64,000 bases of DNA, from NCBI RefSeq assembly GCF_964355755.1, contig NC_092671.1:39201304-39265303 (forward strand). Direction: 5' to 3'. The DNA is from Antedon mediterranea (Eukaryota > Echinodermata > Crinoidea > Comatulida > Antedonidae). The notes below the pieces were generated by a model. It worked only from the letters and a program-made list of their open reading frames with translations. It was not told the origin of the DNA and ran no database searches. A program made the translations under genes and the position numbers. Shown piece by piece: positions 35,825-49,600 of the stretch (the stretch's first letter is position 1; the number at the start of each line of letters is the position of its first letter).

Positions 35825-37310
35825 TCATAGGTTAGAGGTTAGATAATGTAGTTTGAACCGACATCTGAAAACAGGAACCCCATCTTTCTTTGCTTCAAAG
35901 TGGAAAAGATATTTATTTTGTGAATCTTGGCACATTGTATAACTGACGTCATCACCTTCAAGGGTTTCACCAATATACTCGCACGTAAGCTTTGTTAATT
36001 TACATTCTAACAGCTCGTGAGTAATGTTGCCAAATATTTTATCATTAATGCTGTTTTTAGCAACTAAAACACAAAACTTAACGTAAACAGCTGCATTGAT
36101 ATGTCCGTTCAAGTCAACATCTTCTTTACCAACAACCATGGTTTTCTCGTAGATTTTTTGATCTTTAGATTGCAAAGTTTCTAACTCTTCGATCTTTGGT
36201 TTGGTTCCTAGGGCATCTACAGGAGGTGCATACATTTTTACGAGTTTGTCTGGTAATGGAGTAGGCCTTCTCGTTTCAAGACTCACACAAACCCCTTTTG
36301 CAATCATCGTACTAAAACACTTTCGCTGGTTTTTCAAAATCAGTTGAGACATGCATACAAATGAGGTTCTACCGACATATGTAACAGTAAACACACCACA
36401 TAATTGTTGTGATGGTGATACCATGTCTGTTGTGATATTGACATCTATAGATAATTGTCCATGGCGTAAAAAGAATCTGTTCAACTTGATAACAGAGTCG
36501 GCATCTTTCTCTAATGATAAAACCAGACCAGAATGTCTGATCTGCTCATGGAAGACCAGGTGACGAGATGGATGAACGAAACCTAAATCAAGAATATGAA
36601 ATTTACAGTTTGGTACATCTTTAACATAACTTGATTCTCAGAAAATACGAACTTTTTTCATCTAGCCTGGTGAACACATAGGCCTATGCGTATTGACTAT
36701 TGTTTCCCGACTTGCATAAATTCTTCTTCTAAATACTTAAAAAAATTACTGAACTTTGACGATGCATTTCTCTTGGTACTTTCTTGTTTTGATTTTTGTT
36801 TGTATACCGGGCCTACAGTAGGCTACACTAATTCCACAATAAGTTATTTTTTTTTACAAATCACAGATTAGGCCTAGGAGGCCTACTACATTATTTTCCC
36901 TTTTCTACTAATAATAGTATTATTAACAAAGGCATATGTGCCAGTAATTAAAGGCAAGCGACAAATCAATACGTATGCCATGGTGTCATTTTGTAATATT
37001 AATATTCATCGCAAACAAACTTTCGACCGCGACCGATTCTATGATAGGCGGTCGATTCGACAATAGGATCACTATATATCTACTTAGACTAGTCTTTTTA
37101 GTAGGCCTCTACTGCAAGCTACTAGCAGGTATAGAGTGTAAACGTGTTTCGTACGGAAGCAAGCATGTTACATGTTTCCTTACGTTAGTAACTCATAGTA
37201 GGCCTACAGGTACTTATGATTAGACCAAGCTTACCACTTTTATTGAAATCCTGTGATGAAAGTCGTCCACAATCCGCAATGTTTAAAATGAAAACGTTTT
37301 TCGACGCCAT
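35825..37310 (-). CDS. Double-hotdog thioesterase-like protein TE8
   Basis: Two exons, complement(join(35825..36582,37235..37310)), 277 residues. Exon 1 encodes MASKNVFILNIADCGRLSSQ-DFNKS. Exon 2 opens with the same GFVHPSRHLVFHEQ stretch as TE7. The active-site motif EDVDLNGHIN (D182, N184, H186) and YIGETLEGDD are intact. Two short insertions relative to TE7 (MVSPSQQLCG and APPVDALGTKP) account for the extra five residues. Upstream DNA around 36960-37230 is similar to 34440-34680 upstream of TE7, so promoter regions were copied with the gene. Confidence 0.8.
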
Positions 37311-38057
37311 GATTCGATTAATATGACCCGTGGGGTCATGGTCATTCGTTGAAACGTGAGAATTGTAATGGTCGAATGATTTATTTTACCAATTATCAAA
37401 CTTTTCACGTTGTACCGCACCCCTTTTAAACAAAATTCAAGCGATAGAATACCATGATGTAACATTCTTTCAGTATTAAATCTCTCTCTCTCAAACTTAT
37501 TTAGTCATCCTTCCAAAAAAATCATTTTTAACAATTTTATTTTCATTTTTTTTGTCACGGAAGTTGATATTAATTGTTATGTTATTTGTGTTTATCTTTT
37601 TTAGAAGCGTAACAGTTAAGTTAATTTACAAATTAATGATCATAGATTGTACTTAATTTTTATGAAATAAAATTCATTGATTGTAGAAATTGAGTCCCAC
37701 AAATCGGCAACTTTTTACATGCAATAATAAACAAACTTTTACACAGATTGCGTTCTGACGACCGATAATAATCTTTCTATATATGCACCATGTGCAACTC
37801 AACAAATGTTTTGTTAAATGAAGTTAATCAAAATAAATGTATGTAAAAAGAAAATATTATTAGTATATCCTCTCCCCTGGTAGGCCTATACACACGTGAG
37901 ACAAATTGTTACTGTAAAGATCATTCAAATTTTTAATAAGCAAATGAAAATTAATAAGACGGTAAAAACTGAATCCCAAATAAGATGTAGGCCTAATATT
38001 ACATTAAGAACAAGCCGTTGTACTCTAGGTACATTTATTTAAGAATTGTAGTTTATA

Positions 38058-38136
38058 GGCAAGAGACGGAATGGAAATTGAGCCGACATCTGAAAACAAG
38101 AACGCCATTTTTCCTTGCTTAAAAGTGGAACTTTTG
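38058..38136 (-). pseudogene. Short relic of a third TE7/TE8-type gene
   Basis: GAGCCGACATCTGAAAACA at about 38080 aligns with the 3' coding end of TE7 and TE8 (GAACCGACATCTGAAAACA), and the match runs on to about 38136. An in-frame stop falls in it (CTTGCTTAAAAGTGGAA versus TTTGCTTCAAAGTGGAA). The 3' flank of the unit is also present at 37498-37612. The rest of the gene is gone. Confidence 0.7.
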
Positions 38137-39000
38137 GTATTTTTCGTAGCCAAACATAAGATCAAAAGCCTGTTACGAGTTCCTGCCTTGGCAATGTGAG
38201 TTCAGTGTCCTGTTGTTGCCTTATTTATTGTAGCGATGCAATCCAATTATCATCTTGATAACAGTGATTCTGAATATTATAATTGTTGAGTAAGCGCCCG
38301 CATTATTTATTTCCTATTAGGTTAAGGCAAAATAAGGAATAATGCAAGATACAAATTGTTTTCAATGATAAATAATTACAAGATAGATGACCTACTTCCT
38401 AATTATAACTGGACCTAACCCTTTTATAAAATTTTTTTAAATCTCATGAATTATAATGATTTTTACCTTCTCGGGAGAATACTGAAAACAGCCTATGGTC
38501 TCTAGCCAGCCACATACCTCAATTCATAGTGAAAGCAATTACAGTGATATCACATATTTATATATGTAACAAAACATAGGTAGAACAGAAAATACTAAGT
38601 CACAAACAACACAGCTTTCTTTTAATATTTATTTAAATCTTTCAAAAAACATTCAATCCATCCATTCAATAAATAACACGGTGTGTCCACACATACAATC
38701 CGTCAATATCCATTTCAACACACTCTCTCTGCATGTAAACTCTGTCTATATATCTTTCTATACACGTAAAAAGTTTAAATCAACCGATGGATAAATGATA
38801 ATGATGTCTCACACAATATCATGAAAATAATTGTTCTTATCCATGATATTGATGGAGAAAAAAAAATCTATTATCAGAAAAATCGTTCAACCCAATATAA
38901 TATTGAACATAGCTTTTAGGTCTAAATTTCTAAAAATGAACAAAATAATTTGGCTAAACATTAACATTTGTTGCTATTATAATACAATTATAAATCAGGT
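38137..39000. other. Intergenic, no gene seen
   Basis: AT-rich DNA without exon or recognisable transposon. It leads into the 30-bp minisatellite. Confidence 0.45.
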
Positions 39001-39090
39001 GATTCAAGCCGGTTTCGCAGGTCACGTCGTGATTCAAGCCGGTTTCGCAGGTCACGTCGTGATTCAAGCCGGTTTCGCAGGTCACGTCCT
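39001..39090. repeat. 30-bp minisatellite, three copies
   Basis: GATTCAAGCCGGTTTCGCAG followed by GTCACGTCGT, three times without change except the last two bases of copy 3. The unit is a multiple of three, so a chance plus-strand ORF shows a ten-residue repeat (VIQAGFAGHV). Confidence 0.95.
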
Positions 39091-39411
39091 GCTCATATCA
39101 AATTTATGTTTATTTCGATTTCTATTTTGACATGCAACTTTTCTTCACATTGAAACAATTTTAGCATTATTGTATATAGATAGGTCATGAGTTAAAACAT
39201 TTTCATAAAGGCCTATTAGCTTATGTTTAATCTGAGAATATATATATATGACAATCTGATTTGAGAAGGAAATGCATGTTATAAATACAGTTAGAACATA
39301 TACCACCATTGTATTGAGTATTTTATACTGATAATATCTAACTGATTTGCTTCAACCTTTAATGTTTAGCAAAAAGGGACGATTACTCAAATTTATACAA
39401 TTTTTTTTAAG

Positions 39412-39548
39412 GCTTAAGCTCTGTCTACACTATCAAACTAGTTTGACAAAAAAAAGTGTCAAATATTGTAGTGATATGACATCATCGTGTCCATATATGG
39501 GCACATCACATTTTGTTGTCACATACAGTTTGATAGTGTAGACAGCTT
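39412..39548. mobile_element. Palindromic MITE copy
   Basis: Left end TTAAGCTCTGTCTACACTA, right end TAGTGTAGACAGCTTAA. The inside holds TATGGGCACATCACA but lacks one of the usual internal arms. Confidence 0.8.
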
Positions 39549-40337
39549 AAATCAATTAAATGAAATGTCACTTGCTCAAACTTAAAGTTTCTACAATTAA
39601 TTTGATAGCTATAAATCATGTACATAATCATATTGATAATTAGTATGTTAAACATGATGGGACCAACAGACAAACCGGCACACTTAATAATAGCATGTGC
39701 AAAGATAAACTGAAATAAACAAATGCAACATTTTGTACTTTTAGTTTTGTACTGTTTTTTAAATTAATTTCTGTAAATGTAAAACATTGAAAATGTAATT
39801 GATAATACAATTCAATTTAATATATTATGCTAAATTCAATGAAACAGTGTGTCAACATTTACAAACTCTAATCAGATTTGTGGGAAAACCCACTAATATT
39901 ATATATATATACTTTAATTTTATTAATATCCTTACTCTAAAGTTTTATTATGATTTTTCTGTGACTATATTTCTATAACAATGTCTTTTAAGCAACAACT
40001 CAGTAAGTCAACTTAAATAATGTTTTATATTGAGTGACATAATATTATGCATGAATCGTAATAACATGAAGAAAAACATTATTTTTATGAACTAAAACTT
40101 TCTTATTTATGTACAGCTATGTTTGTTTTTAACATAATTCAGGGCGTGGTTATTATCGGAACCACCAGTGCCAAGAAATAAATCATCCGCTTGGTTAGGA
40201 CCTATGTTTTAAGTATAAACATAATCTTTTAAGATGTTTATTATTAGTAGTAAAACTATAGTAAAAGATGTTTGTAAAATTAAGTGATTCTAAAATATAG
40301 TGTTTGTTACCTCACGACAAGTAGGTGGAAAATATGG

Positions 40338-40478
40338 GTAAAAGCAGGGGAGAGGGTTTCACTCTTCCCTCGTAAAAGCAGGGGAGAGGGTTTCACTCTT
40401 CCCTCGTAAAAGCAGGGGAGAGGGTTTCACTCTTCCCTCGTAAAAGCAGGGAAGATGGTTTCACTCTTCCCTCGTAAA
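40338..40478. repeat. 34-bp minisatellite, four copies
   Basis: Unit GTAAAAGCAGGGGAGAGGGT plus TTCACTCTTCCCTC. Copies 1-3 are identical; copy 4 has two substitutions. It lies just 3' of the TAX1BP1-like gene. Confidence 0.95.
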
Positions 40479-40659
40479 AGTTAATAAAAAGAAACAAGTA
40501 AAAAATAATCATTAAAATCAATGAAAGCATGTTCAACTGATTATGTACAAAGCAATGGTTTATTACATTATATTATTACGGGAATAATATCTAGATAAAT
40601 CTTTCAGCTAATCTAGATAATATCTAATATATAGATAAAATCTAGATAAAAGCTTTCAG

Positions 40660-43600
40660 TTAATCCCTGAAGTGCTGTTGTACATGCGCCTCAAATTCTT
40701 CCTGACTGTTCTCTGGCGTGCAGGTAAATTCACACATAGGACACTGCTTTCCAGAGTGCGACGTGACATGGTCGATAAAATATTGGTGTGGAATCGATGG
40801 AGGGAACACCAATTGACACTCGGGACATCTTATTTGAGTCTCGACTGGAAACTCAGGAGCATCATGGAACTCTACAGCCACATCTTCCCTAAAAAAATAT
40901 TTAATGAAACATTAATTCTTATTTTTTTTTTATATTTCTCTTTTGAGAATTATTTTGTGCATTATTTTTATAAATTCTATTAATTTAAATTTAATTGTTA
41001 TATGTTTATGTCTGTATGTCATGTTGTATTTTTGTGAGGGTCCTTAATGATCAGCTTCAACTGGATGGACCACTTTCGTAAAATATTGTTGAAATAAATA
41101 AATTGAAAGGAAGGTCTATCAGTCTTTTCTAGACGTCACATATCTATCAGATATAAAGGTTTGTGAAATATTACAGATTAGGATTTTCAAAGGCGCCTTG
41201 AGCAGTTGGGTGGATATGTGCGCTTAATAAATCTTATTACAGTGTTATTATTATAAAACCTACAATATCCAAATTCAATTTTTTTTTTTATGTTTCACAA
41301 ATAAAAAAGTCGGTAAATTGTAATTTTTAAAATCTTTTGTAATTTAATAAGAAAAAAGAAAATCATACTTGTCATCATCTTGGGTAGAGCTGTTAGGAGC
41401 AACAGCAGCAGCAGCAGGGGGTGGAGTTGCATTAGGTAGATTAACTTGCACAGGATCCAGCTCATCAATAGTAACAGTGGTTTTCTGTATGACATTTTTC
41501 ATTGCAGCAATCTTTGCTCCTTGAGTCATCACAGGCTCCAATGGTTCTGGTAGGTTCATCGTTACTGGTGGATTCCGTGGCGGTAAAAGAGATACTTCCT
41601 CGGATCCATTGACATTTAATTTGTTGGCTTCTCTTTTGGGTTGAAAGACAACAACGTGTTTTGGGCGTGGGGTATAAGGGTTGTCATACACTTGGTCCGT
41701 TGTATCTTTAGCGTATGGATTCACGTAGATACTTGGTTTTCTTCTTATTGGATCTTCTTGTGTTGCTGCTGAGTTACTGCAATGGTTTGCAGCTTGGTTT
41801 GCAGCCTTCAAAGCCTCAACTTCTACCTTCAGTTGTTGGATCATAAACTGAAAAAAAAAAAAACATTTTTATTTATTATGTATTTATTTTATGTTTTTAG
41901 GCACAAAACCAAGGATTACCAATAGTAAATTGATTTACTATCCTATCAGATAGGACCCGATTCCCAGTGCAGTATTTTACTATCCTATCAGATAGCACCC
42001 GATTCCCAGTGCAGTATTTTACTATCCTATCAGATAGCACCCGATTCCCAGGGCAGTATCTCCACATCTATCTATTTCCGAAGTATCAAAGGAATGTTTA
42101 GTAATACAGCATCTTATTTATATCAAATATGGTGCCTGTATCATGTAAGGTTAGGTTGAGGGTTAGGTTACTACTAGATACATGTGAAACACATGTGATG
42201 CTATATTACCAAATATTCCTATGATACTTCGGAAATAGATACAGTACAGAAAACCAACTACAGATAGGTGGTAATCCCCCTGACACAGAGGCTATCAGAT
42301 AGGTGATAATCCCCCTGACACAGAGGCTATCAAATAGGTGATAATCCCCCTGAAACAGGGGGCTATCAGATAGGTGGTAATCCCCCTAACACAGAGGCTA
42401 TCAGATAGGTGGTAATCCCCCTGACACAGAGGCTATCAAATAGGTGATAATCCCCCTGAAACAGGGGGCTATCAGATAGGTGGTAATCCCCCTCAACACA
42501 GAGGCTATCAAATAGGTGGTAATCCCTCTGACACAGAGGCTATCAGATAGGTGGTAATCCCCCTGACACAGAGGCTATCAGATAGGTGATAATACCCCTG
42601 ACACAGGGGCTATCAGATAGGTGATAATACCCCTGACACAGGGGCTATCAGATAGGTGGTAATACCCCTGACACAGGGGCTATCAGATAGGTGGTAATCC
42701 CCCTGACACAGTGGCTATCAGATAGGTGGTAATCCCCCTGACCCAGGGCTATCATATAGGTGGTAATACCCCTGACACAGGGGCTATCAGATAGGTGGTA
42801 ATAATTTCCAACGGCTATCATATAGGTGGTAATACCCCTGACACAGGGGCTATCAGATAGGTGGTAATAATTTTCAACAGAAGACACAATGATGGATTTT
42901 TTTCTTTGTTGCCTCATTTAATTTAATAATAAAATTCAGGCGAGTATAATTGTGATCCAAACCGAATATACGATCATTCTTATCCTCACATTATTAATAT
43001 CAATTTTTTTGTCATCTTCAAATGAACATCACATAATTCATATTGTTATTATTATGTTCTATTGGTTAAATAATACCAATTCAAAATAATTCCAGCGTTC
43101 TTACCTCTTTCTCTTGGTAAAGCCTGTCAAAATCTTTTTTCATTGCCTCTTTTACTTGTGTTTCGTCCATCAATCGATTGTGAAGATCTTTCATCTGGTT
43201 ACTAAACATTGAGCACTGCTCTTCATTTCTTATCTTCTCTTCCTGTGAATCAATCAAATAAGAAACATTTCATGATAACAGCTTTTCAGGGTTAATTGCA
43301 TTCAAGAAGATGGTTTATATAACTGTTATTCAACATTCAAGAAATGTTGTTGGTTCACTTTAAGATGGAAATTTGTTTTGCTTGGCATAATTAAGACAAT
43401 AAAACTACAAAGAAAAATACATCACAATGTAATGTTAAAATACTATTTATAGGCTTATGGTAAAATAATGTTAAAAAAACTATTAAAAATGCAGATTGTA
43501 AAAACGCTAAAGGCAACGTAAAATTGTTAAAAACAATTAAATGATGGCACTAGGTTATTTAAATTATAGACTAATAGGCTGGGTAATCATCAGGAATAGT

Positions 43601-46600
43601 CCTGAACAGGGAGATGAGCGCCCCTGCCCACCGATGAGTTTTGGGATCTCCCTGACCCGGAGGGAGAGTACCCGTTAGGGTTACAGTCTCAGGTTTTCAG
43701 TTTTTTTTAATTAATTAGTGTTCCATGACCTTCTCATCAAAATTTAAAACTCTCATTGTTGTGCTATGTCAACATAATGTCAATGACGGCGAAATGTCCC
43801 CAACAATGGGGATAGCTATGCAAACAAGTAAAAAGTAAGTAAGTAATTGTAATCAGCAAGTGTGTTTCGATGTTAATTTATTTTTTTATGTACATGTAAT
43901 TCTAAAACTAGAGTTAACTATCCCAAAAGGTTGAACGTGTAAAATAATGTAGTGTAAAATAATCAAGCTGTATCATTTAGTACAAATTCTGAGTGATTGG
44001 TTTTGCATTTGGAGGTACTTTCCCGAATAACCGTAATCAAAACGGTATTGGGTTTGGTTTAGGTTACGCACCTGATATAATTTTTTGTACTTTTTGATTT
44101 TATTATCACGTTTGGTGAGTTCCTCTTCCATTGTGTGTAGTTGTTGTTTAACTTCATTAATATCAAATGTATTATCTCTGTCTTGCTGTTTATCTGGGAG
44201 GTCTTTCAGTGCAACAGCAGGTATACCAGATTGAGTGCCTTTGTCTACTGCTCCTTCACAAGCCTGTTGAAGCATTGTGCTTGCTTCTTCTGAAATATCA
44301 ATATGGAATTGTAAGAGGAAGTAAGTAAGAGAAAATAAACATTTGCCATTCAACACATACAGAGAACTGTTCACGTATATAATATTGGCAATCACCACCA
44401 TCATGTTGGCAATCGCCACCATTTGGACATGATATCACTACCATATTTGGGCATATCATCACTACCATATTTGGGCATATCACTACCATATTCAAACATA
44501 TCACAAGTTTGATAGTGTAGACAGAGCTTAAGATAGCTTACTTCTGACAGCCTCGTCTGTCTCCTCCTCCTTCGGTTGCCTCTTGTCAACTTTGTTCAGT
44601 TTTCTCTGAAGTTGATGACATTCTAAAAACTTGGTTTTGTACTCCTCTGCTGCCATTCCAAGACGCGTTTTGTAGTCATTTCTTTCTTGAACTAAATCCG
44701 TTTTCTCTTGCTCAATGGCAATCTAACAAAAATAATGTTTTTTCACAAAACTGTACATTAACGTTTTAAAATATTATTTATGTTATGTTGAGAATGACTA
44801 TATTAGGCAAAACTGGATGTTATGTTTGTTGCTGTTTATTGGTTTTCCCCAAATAATACATATATATTCTTAATAAATTATTAATTATTTATAAATGTGA
44901 ATGATGGTCAAAATAAGTCTAGAAATAGACTTTAAGCAGCGACAACAAAATAGAAAAAAATACTACAATGAAAATACTGTACAATAAATATAAATAAATA
45001 AATATAGGAAAAAAAAAGGAAGAGTGGTCAGTAATAATGATGATTGTTATGATAAAGATGATTAAAATATATCATACCAATTTCTTCTCTAGTTCAACTT
45101 TTTCTTTAAACAGCTGATCATATAAAATTTGTCTCCTCTTTAGTTTAGCTGTGATATCGTCTAGAGCCACCCTCAATGCTTCAGACGGCCCTCCTATCAC
45201 CGTGTCTTTCACATTCTTCTGTAGTTTTTCATGATCCTAAATAGAATCCATACATTATCTATTATTATATAACACCTAAGTAAATTCCTGTCATTTGATT
45301 GGACGATTGTGGGTCACATGGCGTGCAATATAGTTATTATTTGTATACTAATAATCAATTGATACATTCTCTTTTGCTATGGATATATGTCATTATGGTG
45401 TTCCAAAAAAAAGATGAATTAATGGATGTACTGACAAAACTAATAAATTAAAATCAATATATTTTTTCGGGAGATTAACAGAAACACTCTAGCCATCTTG
45501 GTGCGCCCTCTATGTTGTATATCTCAAGTCATGAAAGTGTATATCTCAAGTCATGAAAGTGTATATTAGTATTATTACCAGAATGCAATGTTTCTTTCTC
45601 TGTTGAAATTCAATTTTAATAAGTATAAAGTTCTGTTTACATTAGCAAACATTATGACAAAAAAATGTGGTGTGCCCATATATGGACATAATGATGTCAT
45701 ATCACTACTTATTTGGTACATCACACTTTCTTGTCAAACTAGTTTGATATTGTAGACAGACCTATAATCATTTGAGAAAATGTGAATATGCAAGAAAAAT
45801 AAAACTTATTGAAACTTTTTTTTATAGATAAGAATGAGGGTAAGAACATTTATATATTTAATTATGTAAAAAGTAAATATAAAATGAGAGACGTTTTAAG
45901 GAAATAAAAGAGAAAGGTTAAATGTTTGTTACCTTGGCTAATTTATTCATACTCTGCCGCATGACCTCTAGCTGTTCCTGTAGGAGGCCCTCTTTCTCCC
46001 TAAAAGCGTGTTCTTGTCGAATAATCTTTTGTTGCAGTGTGGCTTCTTTCTTTCTGAACTGTTCTCTTGTTTTCAATAGTTTGTCGTTCACATGGTCCTT
46101 CTCAATTGATGCATTCTAGCAAAATGTATCAAATAGCAAAACACATTAGTTCTTAATTCCTATTATTAATCTTATTATTTATAATATTTAGTCATTTCAT
46201 TTTCATTTCAAATATTTATTTGGGCATAAGTAACCCAGGGTCAGGAAGTTTGTGGAGTAACACTAGTGTCTGCTGCAGCTCTGTTGTTGCTAAAGCTGCA
46301 GCCCTGTTGTTTCTAAGCTGCAGCCCTGTTGGAACTATAGAATAAATATTAATTTAAGCGTGGTTCCCACTAGAACTCAACGCAGCGACGTATCGACGCA
46401 AAGTGATGCATTGCATAATCGCAAGTGGGAACCGACGACACACCATTGCTGTAAAAATCGCAGGTTTGTTTTCACGCAGGTGGGGGCAAACACAATGATT
46501 GGAAGGGCATTTTCTTACGATGCGTAGATTGCGTACTTTGCGTCGCAAGTGAGAAACAAGCTTTAAAGTAAAACTGTTAAGCATTATTATCTGCTTATTT

Positions 46601-49600
46601 AGTCTTTAAAGGTATGACAAATTCTATTTTATATTCTGTGGACGTTCTTGTAAATATCATTTACAATTTATAATATTCTAAATATTCATTTGGTTACCTC
46701 CAGATCTTTAGATAATTTGTGTTGAACTGTTTTCAATGTGCTAATCTCTTCTGTTAGCATAGACTTTGTCTGTTGTGTAGCTGCTAGTTGACTTTCTACT
46801 TGTTCCAAACGATTTTCATTGCTTCTCAAATAGTCCTAAAATTATTGATACAATATGGATAAACTGTAATATAGTTTTTTTTTGTCAAACTTGTTTGATA
46901 GTGTAGACAGAGCTTTAAGGTCCAAAAGGACAAAGATTTGTTACTATTGAAAACACATTCGGAATAATATAATGTTTGGAAAACCAGACTAATCAGGTCA
47001 GCTTGTAGGTTTCCGATATACAATATTATTATAAACATAAAAACAATAATAATTGTGATAAAACACACAACACTGATATCACTATGATCATGGAGGATAC
47101 CTCCATGCTATGATAGATAAATTAGATAAATTATTTAATACAAATATAATCCTGTTATTATGACAGGAAATAAAGATTAAAACTACGCAGGGTCATTTTC
47201 AAGGTCAATACCTGCCTTCACTAACAGCTTTCATTTGTTGATGGTTGAAGTAAAGCTCTGTTTACACTATCAAACTAGTTTGATAAAAAAGGTGTGATGT
47301 GCCCATATATGGTAGTGATATGCTTAAATATGGTAGTGATATGACATCATCATGTCCATATATGGGCACATTGTCACATAAAGTTTGATAGTGTAAACAC
47401 AGCTTAGTACTCTTTTGCATTTAACTGACCAATCACAGTACATTATGCTAATAATAGTTCTCCCAACTATACAACAACAATACTTTAATCCACAATTTTG
47501 CTGGGTTTGAGAATAAGTGTATCAAAATGTGAAATAAAATGGGAGATCAAAATATGTTGTAAGTCAAATGTTAACAAGTAGTATAAATTTATGAAGTGAG
47601 AACAGGGCATAAGTGAAATAAAAGTAATCAACATACTCTATCAGCTCTGGCAACCAGGAGTTCTTTTTCAATCTTTTTCTTCTCGTCCTCATGCTCACGT
47701 TTTAATTCACATGATTTTTCTGAACGCCTACGCATATCTTGAAGCAGCACTTCAAGAGCTTTTACTTCCTGTTCAGATGAGAGAAACTGTTCCTGAAATA
47801 TTACAAGGAAATAGAAATAATGCAAACACTAGAAATAAATGCTTAAGCTTTGTTTTTGTTTGTGGATACTGTTGCGTCAGGGGGATTCAAGAGGGGGGAC
47901 CATCAGACCCCAGCCTATAAATGTTATGTTAAGTTCAGTATTTTTAGACCCTGACTTTTTATAACAAAAGTGGAGCTGTATCTTGGTGGTTAACATGCTT
48001 GCTCTCCAATCCCAAGGTCCAGGGTTCAATTCTGTCCTAGTGCCATGGTTGTAACTCACAACTCTTTCAACTCCACTACCTAAGCCTCAAATGAGACTTA
48101 GTTTAAAAAGCACGATACATTATTAAGTAGTTTATCCATCCTGTAATTGGCTGTTGGATGCGTATGAAAAAAAAAAAAATGATTGTGCCTACCTTATATT
48201 GGTCCTTCTCTTTCTTAACATCCATAAGTTCAGCTGTTAGTTGATCTCTGATTGAACTCAATGTATTGTTGTTTGCAACCACTTCTTGTAAGTCAGCTTC
48301 TGTAGATTCCAGCATCGTCTTGTAGCGTGCATTCTCCTCTTCTAGTTTCTTGATTTTGTCAGACGCCAAACCCACGTTTGTCTCCAATAGGCTCCTTTGA
48401 TTTTCCAGATTGTTTAACTCTAATGACAATTCCTGTGAGAGATGAGAACATTTAAGGTGGAGTCTACTTAAGACAAAAAAATTCCACACAAAATGACAAT
48501 AGCATAAATTGATACTTTATAAGGCACTAAAACAGTGTGTGCATTTCTTGAAAGAGGCCAGGAATTATTCTTGATTAAGCTAATAAATGTCAAACTAACC
48601 TGTTTAAGTGAAGTTAGCTCAGCAATACTAGCATTACTCTCTGTAAGATCCTTCGATGTCTCTGCCAGCTGTTTTTCCAGTTCATCTTTAGCATTCTCCA
48701 GCTCTTTCTGCTTCTCTACCATCTTCTCTTTTTCATCAATGGCGCGTTTTAGCTTCTCTTCCTGGATGATGGTCTTAGACTGGATCATCAACATGTCTTC
48801 ATACTCATCATCAATCTCAACGAACTCAACATCAGTGAGGTGAAGGAACTGGAAAGGTGTACTCGCACCTCTCATCTTGCCTAGTCTGTCGATGTAACAG
48901 AACTGGTAGAATTCGCCATCATCTTTAGGTAGATAGTACGCTGTCAATAGAATAAAGATTAAATTAAGATTATATTCTTCAATTGCAATACAGACCTTGT
49001 AAATATACCTTACAGTTGAGTAAAACCGCTACTGGTTTATGATCTATATATTGTATCATGTTGTTGTAATCTTTGTGTTGTTTTGGGGCCATGTGGTGTA
49101 GTGGTTAAGTTGGACTCGCAATCCAAAGGTAGTGGGTTCAAGCTTTGGTCACTGCAGTCCTTGAGCAAGATTTTTTTTAATTTACCTTCCCACCTAGAGG
49201 TAAAAAATGGGTACCGGTATTGAAAATACTTGGAAGGTAATTCACAAACCTGCAGAATACAGTGGGGTCTAAATGAAATAGAGATGGGCACCACAATCAT
49301 TAGCAAATAAGCTTTAGTTTCAACTTTACTGTACTTTAGCTACCTTGTGTTGTTTTGATATTAAAATATATATATTATGCATAAAGCTGTAATATAATAT
49401 ATGCAAATACAGTAATTTTGTCAATAATGTACTTACAATTAAAAAGAATGTTCAGTTTGTACTCTTGGCCTGTCTGCCAATCATTTGGCATGGGAGCCCA
49501 GTCATAGGTGATCTTCTCTCTGGTAGTACTCCAACCTATCTTAAACAGACCTACCCAATCATTCTTATTTGGCTCAATAGACTTAGTTAAAGTATAGCTA

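Noticed and set aside
38831-39130. Plus-strand ORF with a ten-residue repeat
   Set aside because: The repeat is the 30-bp minisatellite read in frame; the flanks are low complexity and lack homology.
40335-42872. Direct repeats that might suggest a CRISPR array
   Set aside because: Units are contiguous without unique spacers and lie in and beside a eukaryotic intron-bearing gene; they are minisatellites.
42648-42917. Minus-strand ORF with repeated SDSPCVRGITTYMIA-like units
   Set aside because: It is a reading of the intronic 35-bp minisatellite; units change length and frame along the array.
49085-49160. Possible true tRNA gene
   Set aside because: A- and B-box-like motifs are present but the acceptor stem does not pair and a SINE body follows.
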